From assembly GCA_000320605.2 (NCBI GenBank), contig KB445800.1, positions 513,157 to 577,156 on the forward strand: a stretch of DNA of 64,000 nucleotides. Reading direction: 5' to 3'. The stretch is from Gelatoporia subvermispora B. Its lineage: Eukaryota; Basidiomycota; Agaricomycetes; Polyporales; Gelatoporiaceae. A program made the translations under genes and the position numbers. Under the pieces are notes generated by a model that had not been told where the DNA came from, made no database searches, and saw nothing but the letters and a program-made list of their open reading frames with translations. Of the stretch, positions 1 through 10,217 are shown piece by piece. Position 1 is the stretch's first letter. Each line of letters opens with the position of its first letter.

Positions 1-264
1 CTGGTGAAGATTCTCCGCCAGTTAGTTGACCACCGCTACTCGAAGTTCAGGCTGGACTTGAGGTTCCGCTCCATGGATACCGTGCGCTCGGCGGACTGGG
101 CAACACTTGACGACATTCTCAGTTGGATGCCGACCTCCAAGCACCCTTTCTACCTGGGGCTGACATTGCCGTCGAGGAAAGGGAGGGAGTACGTTCTTCG
201 GGGATTGGCGAAACTGTTGACCCAAAGAGCAATTGTAACCATTGAATATGACAATGAGGAGTAG
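1..264 (+). CDS. 3' end of an unknown gene (5' truncated by window)
   Basis: The reading frame is open from base 1 to a TAG at 262-264 and encodes about 87 residues ending in DNEE. The start lies outside the window. No domain is recognisable. The style (RSADWATLDDILS, short basic and hydrophobic blocks) resembles the C-termini of basidiomycete F-box-like proteins of unknown function, but that is only an impression. The frame has no internal stop, and its end falls about 250 bp from the stop of the convergent RPC31 gene, so a terminal exon is the simplest reading. Confidence 0.5.
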   Translation: MVKILRQLVDHRYSKFRLDLRFRSMDTVRSADWATLDDILSWMPTSKHPFYLGLTLPSRKGREYVLRGLAKLLTQRAIVTIEYDNEE

Positions 265-510
265 CAAATTGTGAGCGACACTAAAGGAAAGAAGTGGATG
301 ATAGATGGAGTGGGGCATGCCGGTGACTGAACAACGGCGAGGATGTGTTGGCCTTGCTTCGACAGTTATGTTACCTCGCCCCTCAGCGTATTGCACACTC
401 TGATCAGAATGAAACGAGCCTCCGCGTCCGGGCGGCCGGCAATATGATGGTATGTTAGGATACTTTTGTACAAATGTGCGGTCATCGTGGTCATCTGCCT
501 ACGCGCCTCT

Positions 511-1457
511 TCAGTCATAGTCATACCCTGGAATGTGGACACGTTAAGCAATTGTAACACATCAAAAGTCGAGTATGACATACCACCGCCACCTTCATCA
601 CCTCCACCGCCGCCACCGAGGTCATCATTGTCATCTCCTTCACCATTGTCGAAGTAGTTCTCCGCATAGTCGTTGTCGTACTCTTCATCGACGTCGTAGT
701 CTTCCTCTGCCGCTTGTGAACCGACTTCTGACCGCTCTTCATCGGTCTTCTCCTGGGAATAGGTCAAGTATGAGTGTCCTATTATTGACGCCGCAGCGGA
801 AATTGTACCTGTTCTTCGGCGCCATCGTCCACCATATCATCCAAGTTGATCCGCTTCTTGGGACCCTTCTTGTCCGCTGGTGCAATAGTACTGACGTCAG
901 GAGATTACATTGATTCAGCAGAAACGTGTAACGTACTGGTCTTCCTCTTCTTTGGATTGAAGAAGCCTTCGAAGATCTCCTGGGGGAAGAACGGCTGGTG
1001 CAAGTCTTTCCGCTTAAGCGTAGGCTGCGAAGCCGGTGATGGTCGATACTTGTCCGAATACCGCGCCAACTCTGTACTTCTCCCTCGTGAACAGGCATCA
1101 GCCATATGGTGAGACGTCCACTCACCATTCGACCTGGTCTGCTCAACAATGTAGTACGCGGACTTGCGGAGGCGGGTCTCGAACCCTAGTTGCAGCTCAG
1201 CTATCCGCTTCTCCTCAGGAGTGTACTCTGTGAGCACAGGTAAAAGTTCTAGTGGCTATGTTATGCATCATGAATATATTTTGCGACGAACACACAGCAA
1301 AACATACGGGGTAGAGGGCAGACTCTTCCCGAGACATGGACTGGATGTCCGCGAACGTGAGGCCCATGGGTGGTGCATTGCCCGCACCGAAACCGCCTCT
1401 TCCGCCAAAGCCGCCGCGCCCACCACCGCGCCCTCCTCCACGGCCTCCTCTGGACAT
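511..1457 (-). CDS. RPC31: DNA-directed RNA polymerase III subunit RPC31/RPC7
   Basis: Five exons give a consistent frame: 1457-1308, 1255-937, 876-809, 752-584 and 527-511, 240 aa, with introns of 52-60 nt. The N-terminus is a Gly/Arg-rich block (repeats of RGGG and RGGFGG, residues 2-27). It is followed by PPMGLTFADIQSMSREES, then VLTEYTPEEKRIAELQLGF, the hallmark stretch of Rpc31 proteins. The C-terminus is strongly acidic (EEDYDVDEEYDNDYAENYF) and ends DEGGGGYDYD after a 17-nt last exon. This subunit belongs to the Pol III-specific heterotrimer used in initiation at tRNA and 5S genes in the nucleus. The short last exon is supported because it restores the typical YDYD ending, whereas read-through would add an unrelated tail. 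The gene is divergent from the Aly factor gene, with 264 bp between the two ATGs. Confidence 0.9.
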
Positions 1458-1721
1458 GTTCTGGACGATATCAGAAGGGTGATGGGGGCTGAGAACGCGA
1501 TGGGCAATGGGGAACGGAGGCGATGCTGAGGCCAAAGATGCTCGTGCTTTCGAACTCCGCTGCGTGGCAAATTTCCGAGTCGCGGTCGCCTTGTTCGCTC
1601 TTGCCACCCACCACCACATCCCCCCTGATTGCGTGGTCCCCCTTCATCGTCGTCCACCGCGTCCACCGACCTCTCCTCGTCGTCCTACACGTCCTACACT
1701 CACATCTTTCACAGCTTCGCA

Positions 1722-2945
1722 ATGGATAAGACTTTGGACGAGGTCTGTGCCGACTTTACGCGAAACGACGCGCCACGCGTTCTCAACCAAACCCCAGATC
1801 ATCTCCACCCGCCCTAAGGGTGTTCGTCGTGGTGCCCCCCGCCGCGCTGGCGCGAAGGCAGCGGTCCTCGGGAGCCCGACGGCTGCCCCCGCGACGCGTG
1901 CCCGCGCTGTTGCCACCGTCGCTGGTGGCAAGGCCGCCCCCGTCACTGCTGCGCAGCAGCAACCCGCGGACAAGATCATCGTCTCCAACCTGCCCCTTGA
2001 TGTCAACGAGCTGCAAGTCAAGGTCCGTTTGCGTTGCGCTCGCCATTGTCCAGTAGAACAAGGACTCATTCGGCACCCGATATAGGAACTGTTCCACACG
2101 ACTGTTGGCCCCCTTCGGGACGTCACGCTGCACTACGATGCCCAAGGTCGTTCCAAGGGTGTGGCAGCGGTGCACTTCCAACGGCGTGGAGATGGCACCA
2201 AGGCGTTCCAGCAATACAACAACAGACTGATTGATGGGAGTTAGTATCGGCTGCTTTGACTCTTTCGAATCAACCTCTTCTAGACTGCCTGGCTGCGCTG
2301 GGATGGTGGGGTAGTGGATGTTCTGCAGAGTTGCGGAGGGATGGATTGGTGGTCCAGAGCGCTTCTGGTAACGACGACGACTGGGACAAGGTCGCCTGAA
2401 CTCGAAGCTCGATGATGCTCAACCGTTTCGTTCATTCGCACTCGTGCCCTCTTCCTTTTGCTTGGTTGCTCCGCTACGCTTGAACACCCGACTGATCAAA
2501 CGCTCTACTCCTCTTTTCGTCGCAAATTGCCACCACTCGTCTCTTCTTCGACCACCGACACATTTCGTACGCGCAGAACGGCCCATGAAGATCGAGATTG
2601 TCGTCGACCCGACTCGCCCGGCCCCCGCCGCTTCGTTGGCCGCACGTGTTGCCCCGGCTCCCGCAGCAGCACCTGCCGAAGGTGCTAGGTGAGTGACCTT
2701 GCTGATTTTTGTATGAAATTCCTCAAACCTGAGCCATTCCACTAGGACTGGTGCCGTTCGCGGAAAGGCTCGCAGGGGTCGCGGAGGAGCAGCAAGACCT
2801 CGCAAGAACGAGAGGCCAGCCAAGAGCGTCGCTGATTTGGACGCAGAGATGGAGGTTAGTACATTATCAATCATCAGGAAGGTATGATGCTCACATCGCA
2901 GCACAGGATTACACCGCCAGCAACGCCCCTGCTACCGCCGCGTAG
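1722..2945 (+). CDS. YRA1: THO complex subunit 4-like mRNA export factor (Aly/REF, Yra1/Mlo3)
   Basis: Six exons: 1722-1778, 1819-2022, 2086-2239, 2577-2688, 2746-2854 and 2907-2945, 224 aa. The protein has a short N-terminal conserved box (MDKTLDEVCADF), a basic stretch rich in Gly/Arg/Ala, one RRM (IIVSNLPLDVNELQVKELF through SKGVAAVHF, residues about 80-150) and IDGKRPMKIEIVVD at its end. A second Arg/Gly-rich segment (RGKARRGRGG) and a C-terminal acidic box (SVADLDAEMEDY) follow. This order, N-box, RGG, RRM, RGG, C-box, is the Aly/REF signature. The protein couples splicing and transcription to nuclear mRNA export through Mex67 (family knowledge). Four introns are 40-63 nt, but the intron inside the RRM (2240-2576) is 337 nt. 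The 40-nt first intron has a weak donor (GTTCTC), so the junction at 1778/1819 is the least certain. Confidence 0.9.
2240..2576 (+). other. Unusually long intron within the Aly/REF RRM
   Basis: This 337-nt intron has a GTTAGT donor and a GCGCAG acceptor and lies between codons for IDG and KRPMKIE. It is five to eight times longer than the other introns in the gene. No ORF or RNA fold is obvious by eye. In yeast, YRA1 also carries one exceptionally long, inefficiently spliced intron used for autoregulation (established knowledge). A parallel here is inference. Confidence 0.7.
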
Positions 2946-3226
2946 ATATCGTCTTTTCATGCAGGCTGATCACATGTCTCATTTCTCTATGGACTCTCTC
3001 TGAGGTCTTGTGTACTACTATACTCTAGTTTCCGCCAAATGTTCGTATACCTGCCGATCTGTTCTGACTGTTATTCGCTCGATACAATTGCACGTTGGCC
3101 TCGAAATTGTGGCGTTCGTGTGAGATCTGCGTCAGTGCGCACCGCGCTATTGTTCGAGACAGCCCTCTTGAGACCACCGAATTAGCACCTATTAGCACTC
3201 ATTGTTAAACAACCACCACCACCATC

Positions 3227-4560
3227 ATGTCCGCTACTTTCGACGACTCTGACGAGTCCAAGCCGTATGCTACTGATCCTGAGTGGGCAGATGTCATCCC
3301 GGTACAACAATACGAGGGCGTTGAACCGATCGCCCCCATCTTCTACACTGAAGAGTGTCCGTCTAGCACTACTCTTGTCTGCGCCATTCACATCTGATGC
3401 TATGGATGCACTCTCGCAGACAAAGATGCTACAGACTACTTTCGAGGGGTCGTCAAGACGGGGGAGATGAGCCCTAGGGTGCTCAAGTTGACGGAGGAGA
3501 TAATCCACATGAACCCTGCCCATTACTCCGCATGGTGCGTATGTCGTCGAAGGACACCAGCACGTTCTGACTTGCATCTATCTCATGGACTCGCAGGCAG
3601 TACAGATACAGGACGCTGCTCGCGCTCAACTCGTCGCTCGAGGCCGAGCTCGAGCTGATGGACAGCTTCGCGATCCAGTTCCTCAAGACGTACCAGGTCT
3701 GGCACCACCGTCGCCTGCTGCTCACCGCGCTGCGCTCCGTCGACGCCGCGGCGCGCGAGCTCGCGTTCGTCGCGCGCGCATTGCGCACGGACGCGAAGAA
3801 CTACCACACCTGGTCGTACCGCCAGTGGATCCTCGCGCACTTCAACGACGAGGACCGCCTCTGGCCGGGCGAGCTCCCGTGGGTCGAGGAGCTGCTCGAG
3901 GAGGATGTGCGGAACAATTCGGCGTGGCACCACCGGTTCTTTGTCGTGTGGCAGAGCGGGGTGCGCAGGGGCGAGGTGGACAGGGAGGATGTCCTCCGGA
4001 GGGAGCTTGCGTGCGTCCGCTGTTTCGTGGTTGCGCGCCAGCGTACTGCGTTCTGACCGGTCTTGGTTTGGTTGTGCAGTTTCACAAAGGAGAAGATATC
4101 GCTGGCTCCTAACAACCCGTCGGCGTGGAACTACCTCCGTGGCGTGCTCGACCATACCCACACACCATATGCGTCCCTCACTTCCTTCGTTCAGCCGTAC
4201 ACCGTCGCCGCAGCACCCGGTCCAACCGATGACTCCGTGGTGGATTTGGAGAACCCCAGGCCGTCTGCAGGAGCAGAGCTACCCTGTGTACCGGCTCTTG
4301 AATTCCTTGCTGACATATACGAGGCGGAGGGCGGCGAGGCAACGCCAAAGGCCGTTCAGGTACGCTTGTTACTCGCTCGAAGTGGCGCGACCAGCTGATT
4401 GACTGGCCGTCAGATTTGGAAGTCCCTCGCAGACGAGCGCGATACCATTCGCAAGAAGTGCGTGCAGTTCCTATCTGTTATTGCTGTGGTCTTCTGTCTT
4501 ACACTTGACCCTAGGTACTGGGAGCATCGCATCAAAGACGCTCTTCATGGCTCTCAGTAG
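3227..4560 (+). CDS. RAM2: Protein farnesyltransferase / geranylgeranyltransferase type I alpha subunit
   Basis: Six exons join in frame: 3227-3356, 3420-3534, 3597-4010, 4080-4359, 4414-4457 and 4515-4560, 342 aa, the usual length for the family. Protein prenyltransferase alpha repeats are visible: HYSAWQYRYRTL, YQVWHHRRLLL, NYHTWSYRQWIL, NSAWHHRFFV and PSAWNYLRGVL. Each has the W-x-x-R core that forms the helical-hairpin crescent around the beta subunit. The protein is the shared alpha subunit of farnesyltransferase and GGTase I, which attach prenyl groups to CaaX-box proteins such as Ras and a-factor-type pheromones in the cytosol. The start ATG follows a CCACC-rich leader. Introns are 54-69 nt. 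The gene ends with ALHGSQ and a TAG at 4558-4560. Confidence 0.93.
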
Positions 4561-4859
4561 GTTCAGGATATCAATGGAGTGGATCCCTTGTATATGGTGT
4601 ACACGAAGCGGCAATAGAAGAGGGAATGTACAAGCATCTTATGACGACGTTTCCACGTCTTGGATAGCAACGTGCCAGTGTTGAAGGCTATCCCGCAACA
4701 TCTCGAGAGCATCTAGCCCTGGTGTCGAAATGAAGCTCCCAATACACGCGTACGGACATGAACAGCGTTCCCAGCGGACTAACGAGGTCCTAGAGAGCAT
4801 ACATGACCTTGGCATTATGTGAACATACGGTGTAAGTCTGGTAGACGATCTGTAGTCTG

Positions 4860-6540
4860 ACAATTCCGATCTCTGGGGCCAGCGCGTGCCATAATCTTAC
4901 TCCTCCACCAGTTCCTCCTCCTCCTCCTCCTCCTCCTCCTCCTCCTCCTCCTCCTCCTCCTCTCGTTGGTAAAGTCTTCAGGTGCCCATGTGAAGCTAGA
5001 TTCCCATTCTATCGTCCAAGTTGGCCACCAGTCACCGTCAGCTGTGGTGCATACGGAGGGCAAATCCATTCTCGGGCACTCATTGTACACCGCGTACTCA
5101 ACGACTCCGACTACTTGCATAAGTTGGCGGAGGCCATCCAATACAGGTGTAAGCCCTCTGGCATCGTTGACGGAGTGGAATACCACGCGCTGGATGGCAC
5201 AACCGGCATCTGCTCTTCGTGAGGCGCAGTCAGTCAGTCAGTGAAGGAAGGTCATTCTCCAGGTGCAACACTGGATCCCACAGTGGTTCGCGCTGATGGT
5301 GCACGAGAATGTTCAGAGTGGAGAGGTTTGTGCAGTGGACGGGCGTGGTATCCTGGGCACCATCCGATGCTGCGACAATGTACTGCAGGTGATCTGACGA
5401 CCCAGATGGTTTGCGCCGACTCCGGCAAGCCCTCAATCCAATTTCTCACTGGAAAGCGGCCCTTTCCGAAGACATCCGTATAGCCGCGTACCCAGAGCTC
5501 TTGGATGGACGCAAGCGGAAGAAGGAAGAATGGTGGTAACACGTTTCCTTTCTCGAAAAATAGCTTCCACTTGTGGCACATACTGGGTGTTGAGTTCGTA
5601 CTGACGATGCGCAGTGACTGATCTAGGCATTTCAATTCTAGCTTGGTTGGTGGTCTAGTGCGCGATGATTGCAGAATTATGGCCATTGTATGGCCAATGG
5701 GGGTATATGAACAAGTCGAGACCGCCGCGTCGTCGTCCAATGTGATGAAGGAAAGAATTCCTTCGATCACGCCCGGCGTATCGGTAATACTGACCCTCTT
5801 CAGGCGCGGTTCTAAGGGTGACCGATCGAGAGGCATCTCTACATCCGCTGGGAGTCATTCGCGATATAGAAAACAACCATGAATGTGGATATCTTCTAGC
5901 TTGTGTGCACGGGTAAGCATCTTGAATACATCTTCGAAGACGATGTCATCCATTTCACGGAGGGAAAGTTGAACTAGGGATGGGAAGGAGCCACTAGGAA
6001 CCTTGTGGCATGTGCGTAGCGTCAAACAACATAGCTGAGGAACCGAGAAATGCAGGAAAGTAGGCCAAGTAGACAACCCTGTCACGAAGAGAAAGACCAG
6101 TACATCTGGTTGCATGAGATACTCCAACGAGGGGAACGGAAGCCAGGGATGAAACTCTGGGCCCCGGACGTGTAGTTCCTGGATGCGATGTCCAGCATCT
6201 CTGAATATTTGTTGACGTTTTGTACGCTTGTAGCCCCGAACCGCTGGCCCAGCTTTAAACGTATCGAAACGTGTCGTCCGCGCCGTAGGAATTCCGGGTG
6301 CGGGCCACCAGTGAGACTGCTCTAAAGACCTGCCGCGTTTTTATGACATCCCGCCAATGTCCACAAACCGCCGTCAAGGTGACTATGTCTGAGAGACAAA
6401 AGATGTTCGCATTCCAGGTGACATCGGACCTTGTCACTGCCGGAGATGAAACGTAGTTGAAATATGGGTCAGGATTTCGGGAGGCAAGCAATGCACAGGG
6501 AGCATGGCGTTGCGTGTGCGGCAAATAGTGGCATGGAGCA
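4860..6540 (-). pseudogene. Decayed F-box/LRR-family gene (copy A)
   Basis: The minus strand encodes, in several frames, segments collinear with the intact neighbour at 7704-9634. An N-terminal part near 6255-6480 reads SDIVTLTAVCGHWRDVIKT, matching KDVIALAAVCRQWRDVVYG. An LRR-like middle lies at 5252-6200. An NLSTLNILV segment near 5330 sits in a shifted frame. The family's C-terminal signature reads LPSVCTTADGDWWPTW near 5030. The frames change at least near 6250, 5350 and 5190, and an in-frame TGA lies near 5855, so no continuous protein can be made. A trinucleotide repeat interrupts the acidic tail region. No splicing scheme of normal introns removes the stop and the shifts together. Confidence 0.8.
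4913..4962. repeat. (CTC)n trinucleotide microsatellite
   Basis: This is a nearly perfect run of about 16 CTC/TCC units. In the minus-strand frame of the decayed F-box copy it reads as poly-Arg. In another frame it would be poly-Glu, matching the acidic tails of intact relatives, so slippage here probably shifted the frame of the tail. Confidence 0.9.
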
Positions 6541-6689
6541 ACGCGATCTCACTGCGCAGGTTGTCCACCTCTCGTACATTTGAGATTTAGTATTTACTAT
6601 CTCGAGTGATGCCCATTACACAAATTTGCGCGAAGGTGGTATGTATGTCAACAGTCAGAGTGTGGCCTTGGAGGTACGTTGGCCGACGG

Positions 6690-7440
6690 GAATACCTCAT
6701 GAACCTATGATCATTTCGTGATTTCTCCAGAGCCTCCCGCAAAATCTTCAAACATCCGTCTTCTGGGATCGTCGCCTCACTTCTTCTCTTATGTCAAAGT
6801 CAAAAAATAGCTCTGATTTGTGGCATATGCCGAATGCTGAGTTCGTACCGATGACTATCAAGGACTGATCTGAGAAATCAGTCCTAACTTCGTCGGTGAT
6901 ATCATGCAGGATGATTGTAGGATCACGACTATCGTGTTGCGGCTAGGGGTGTAGGAATAAGTCGAGACCGCCGCGGTGTCATCCGATGTGATGGAGATTC
7001 TTGTTAACACGCCCGGCCTTTCGGTACGTGAAACTGGCCCTCTTCAGGTGCCATTCTGAAGTATGGTAGAGATACAGCCCTACATGCCCCAGGAATCGCT
7101 ACGAGCGAAACAGTCATAATTGTGCAGGTATCTCATTTTGAGTGCATGCGCAAGCATCTTGATACATCTTTGAAGATGAGATGATCAATTTCACAGGGAG
7201 ACAATTGAGTTACCGGAGCCAAGGTGGCAGTGGGAGCTTTGTTGCAATTGCTCGAACTCAGATACTTAGTGTAACCAAAGAGCGGGGAGCGCAGGAAGGT
7301 CAGGCAAACAGTCCTTGCACAGAGAAAAGGCCCAGTGCGTCAGGTTGTTTAAGATGTTGTAATGCCGGGAACGGAGATAGGGAAAACGTCTGGGCCCAGG
7401 ACATGTAAGGTTGTGTTCATCCACAACCCCGCGCATGTCG
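6690..7440 (-). pseudogene. Older F-box-family relic (copy B)
   Basis: The nucleotide sequence is clearly similar, in the same order and orientation, to copy A at about 5520-6150. For example, 6957-7045 (AAGTCGAGACCGCCGCGG, later CACGCCCGGC, then CCCTCTTCAGG) matches 5710-5805, and 7145-7200 (GCAAGCATCTTGATACATCT) matches 5912-5970. No reading frame survives and neither the F-box end nor the CTTADG..WW end is visible. It is an incomplete tandem copy, more diverged than copy A. Confidence 0.7.
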
Positions 7441-7703
7441 CCTGCAAAACGTGACTGACCATCATAAATCTGAAGTTAATTCGTGGCGTTCTTATGTCAG
7501 AGTTCGTGAACCGATAAAATGTGCACACAGACAGGTTTAATATTTTATCTCGTTTTTCGAGAAGAGAATAATTGAGAATGAAGATGGATATCGACTATAC
7601 AGGTTTTTGCGCCATTGGATCTCCCTGAAACATGGAAACCACGCTTTTAAATGACGTACGGCATACGAATCAACTCACCTTTCACTCGAGCACTCCTTGT
7701 CCG

Positions 7704-9634
7704 CTAGTCAAGGTCATCACCTGCCGGAGTGTCCGATTGTGACCCCCAATCTGAAGTCGACACATCCTCATCCTCCACCCAGTCGTCAATTATGCCAGGG
7801 CCCGCATCCTTCCACTGGTAATTCCATGAGGGCCACCAGCTCCCATCTCCGGTCGTGCAGACTGCGGGCATCTCCATGGCCGGCAGTTCGCTATGCGCCT
7901 CGTACTCAACCCGAACCACCCGCTTCAGGGCATTGATCCCGCTCAGCTTGAGCTTCTCGCCATCTTCGTTGTTGAAGGAGGCGAAGATAACGCACTGGAG
8001 CGGATGGCCGACTTTCTCCCTCCGCTCAGCGATTTCGGTCAGACATGGACAGATTTTCGACAGTGCAAGATCTGCACGCGAGCGTTGCCGGTCGATCATG
8101 ACGCGGAGAGTGGCAAGATTTGGGCAGGGAGCGGGCCCGTCGAGACCGAATTCATCTACGAGATACTCCAGGTATACTGTACTTGTGTTCAGCGTACCCA
8201 CGGAGTCAGGAAGAGCTTGAGCCAAGTCAGGAGGAAGGCTTTTCGAGTACGAGTTGACCCATACGAAGGAAACCTCTTGTAGTCGTGCACGGGGCAGCAT
8301 GTCCGAATAGAAAGAAAGGGACAAGTCTTGATCCTCACAATACGACACCATCCAGTCCAGCGCAATTCCAGATGTCGAAGATGCGGCTATGAATTTCAGA
8401 GAGATACCGCGCCGTATGACCGTGAGATGCGAGATTGGCTCGGTTATGGGCGTCAGGGAATCCGGAAGCTTGTAGTCGGATGGCATGGTGATTCGGGAGT
8501 AGTTATAGCGAATACGTAAGGCCATAGTGGGCTCAATGATAAGATGCGACAGGAAGCTTGAGACTTTGTCTGGATCGTCTGCTTTGATCGAGAGTCGTCG
8601 AAGATGCTTCATAAATATATTGTCAGAACTGAATGGCACTGCGTTCCCATCATCGAAGGTGTTGATCAGCTGTGCGTCTTGGAGTGCTGGGGCGCGAGAA
8701 AATAAGTTCAGGACTTGAATTGTAGAGATGGTGTTCGTTTTCGAGAGACATAATTGAGTCAGGCGCTCCAGCTGACCGGTAGGAAGTGTGAGATTAGTTG
8801 AGTTTATGATGACAAGGCGGCGAAGGTTGAGTGTAGGTAATTTGAGGACATGAGGCGTGTTGAGCAATCCGATGAGTGACAGCACTTCCATGTTAGTCGC
8901 ATCAAAATGGGCCTTCTGGAGCGGAGGGAAATTCACAGAGAGCGAATCTTCGGGTCCCAATACATGCAGCTCTCGAAGACGAGAACCGTAGTTCACAAAG
9001 AAACTCTGAAGCTGCTTCGTGTTTTTGTCCACCCTCCGCACCTGAACGTTCAGTCGGGCGCCACAGGTTCGTTTCAGGTGGCCGCCAACGACTCCGAGGC
9101 GGTTGACGCTGCTCCACAGAATGGCGGCGCCGTAGACCACATCGCGCCATTGTCGGCAGACCGCGGCCAACGCGATGACATCTTTCATACGGAATATAGC
9201 TGGACACCAGATTACTTTCTTCGGGGATATGGACGACTCAGGTACGCGGTAGAATATGAGCGTCAAGACCTCCGTAGGGAGGCGGTGGATGGGTAGCTTG
9301 CTATTCAAAACACGCCGAACCAGAACCTGGGCTTTTATGAGCTCCCGATCGAGTTCTCGTAGCTGTGAAATTTTGCATCAGGCATAAGTTATGTTGCAGT
9401 GGTCGAGAGGCATGAGACATACATCGTCGAAACTAGGCATTGTGTCCGTAAGAACTCATATGTTCTACCTCTCAAGCGTATACACGATGGCACGTACCTC
9501 ATGTGCATGTTATGACTCTGCAGTGTCTCCAGATATCGTTTCCAGTGTTTCTTGTTGGCACTCTCAAGATTCCACCCGTGCGTGGAGTCGGCGCACTGGG
9601 ACTCGGGTGTCGCATCTCTAGAGTCGAGCGACAT
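7704..9634 (-). CDS. F-box/LRR-like protein, intact member 1
   Basis: Three exons: 9634-9498, a 10-nt micro-exon 9432-9423, and 9362-7704, together 601 aa with consistent phase. The N-terminal 45 residues are followed by a helical stretch (LRELDRELIKAQ). Next comes the F-box core (LPIHRLPTEVLTLIFYRVP ... VIALAAVCRQWRDVVYGAAI), then about 400 residues of irregular leucine-rich repeats. The conserved C-terminal motif is AVCTTGDGSWWPSW, and the tail is acidic (DDWVEDEDVSTSDW). F-box proteins usually bridge Skp1 of SCF ubiquitin ligases to a substrate held by the repeats. In Agaricomycetes such genes form large lineage-specific families of unknown targets. The start was chosen because upstream exon 1 aligns with the two paralogues further right. 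Confidence 0.85.
9423..9432 (-). other. 10-nt micro-exon of F-box member 1
   Basis: TTTCGACGAT is bounded by a CTAG acceptor and a GTATGT donor and codes for the last base of one codon plus FDD. It is needed to bring exon 1 (phase 2) into frame with exon 3 (phase 0). Micro-exons of the same length stand at 15985-15994 and 18671-18680. Confidence 0.75.
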
Positions 9635-10217
9635 TGTTGACCAGCGAGAGACAGCGGATAAGTGGACGAAGGCCGTGGGATGTGCACACAAGATGAATTT
9701 TTGGGAGCTTCGACTTCGTAATACGAACAAAAGCTGAGACAATAGTCGCACAGGCAGAAACTGGCTTGAGAGCGCTCTCTGCGTTGGCTGTCAGGGCGGC
9801 TTACGGCACCGCCACCCGAGTCACGATCGCAATCGCCCTTCAGTGGCGAATTCGAGATTACTAAGAAGAGATACAGATGACACAGATGAGTCCGTACGAG
9901 TGTTTCATTTCTCTAGTTTCCCCACACCCTCGGCCAGAAGATTCAGAACATTGCATCGAATTGAACGTGTGGGATTGCAGCGATAACAATAGTGAGGTAC
10001 AGTGCGATATACAGTATTACTCCGAGATCGGAGGCACTTCAGCTTCAGCATGCGATCGAATCGCAGATTAAAATTAGTGTCTACAGGGTAAAGTAGTGAG
10101 ATTCTACAGTGAAGATAAAAAGATAATGTAAATCCGCGTGTAGTACGTGATCCCGCGGCTGATAATGTAAGTTGTCCGTGTCGCATCAAATAGTAATGTT
10201 GGCGACAACGGGGTCGC
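9635..10217. other. Intergenic, no gene seen
   Basis: This lies between the start of F-box member 1 and the stop of the adenylating enzyme, both on the minus strand. It contains only short chance frames. No tRNA boxes or repeats were noticed. Confidence 0.6.

Noticed and set aside
1150..1215. Minus-strand TAGCTGAGCTG and GGGTTCGAGACCC look like tRNA A and B boxes
   Set aside because: They are only a few bases apart, no cloverleaf forms, and they lie in the conserved coding part of RPC31 (RIAELQLGFETRL).
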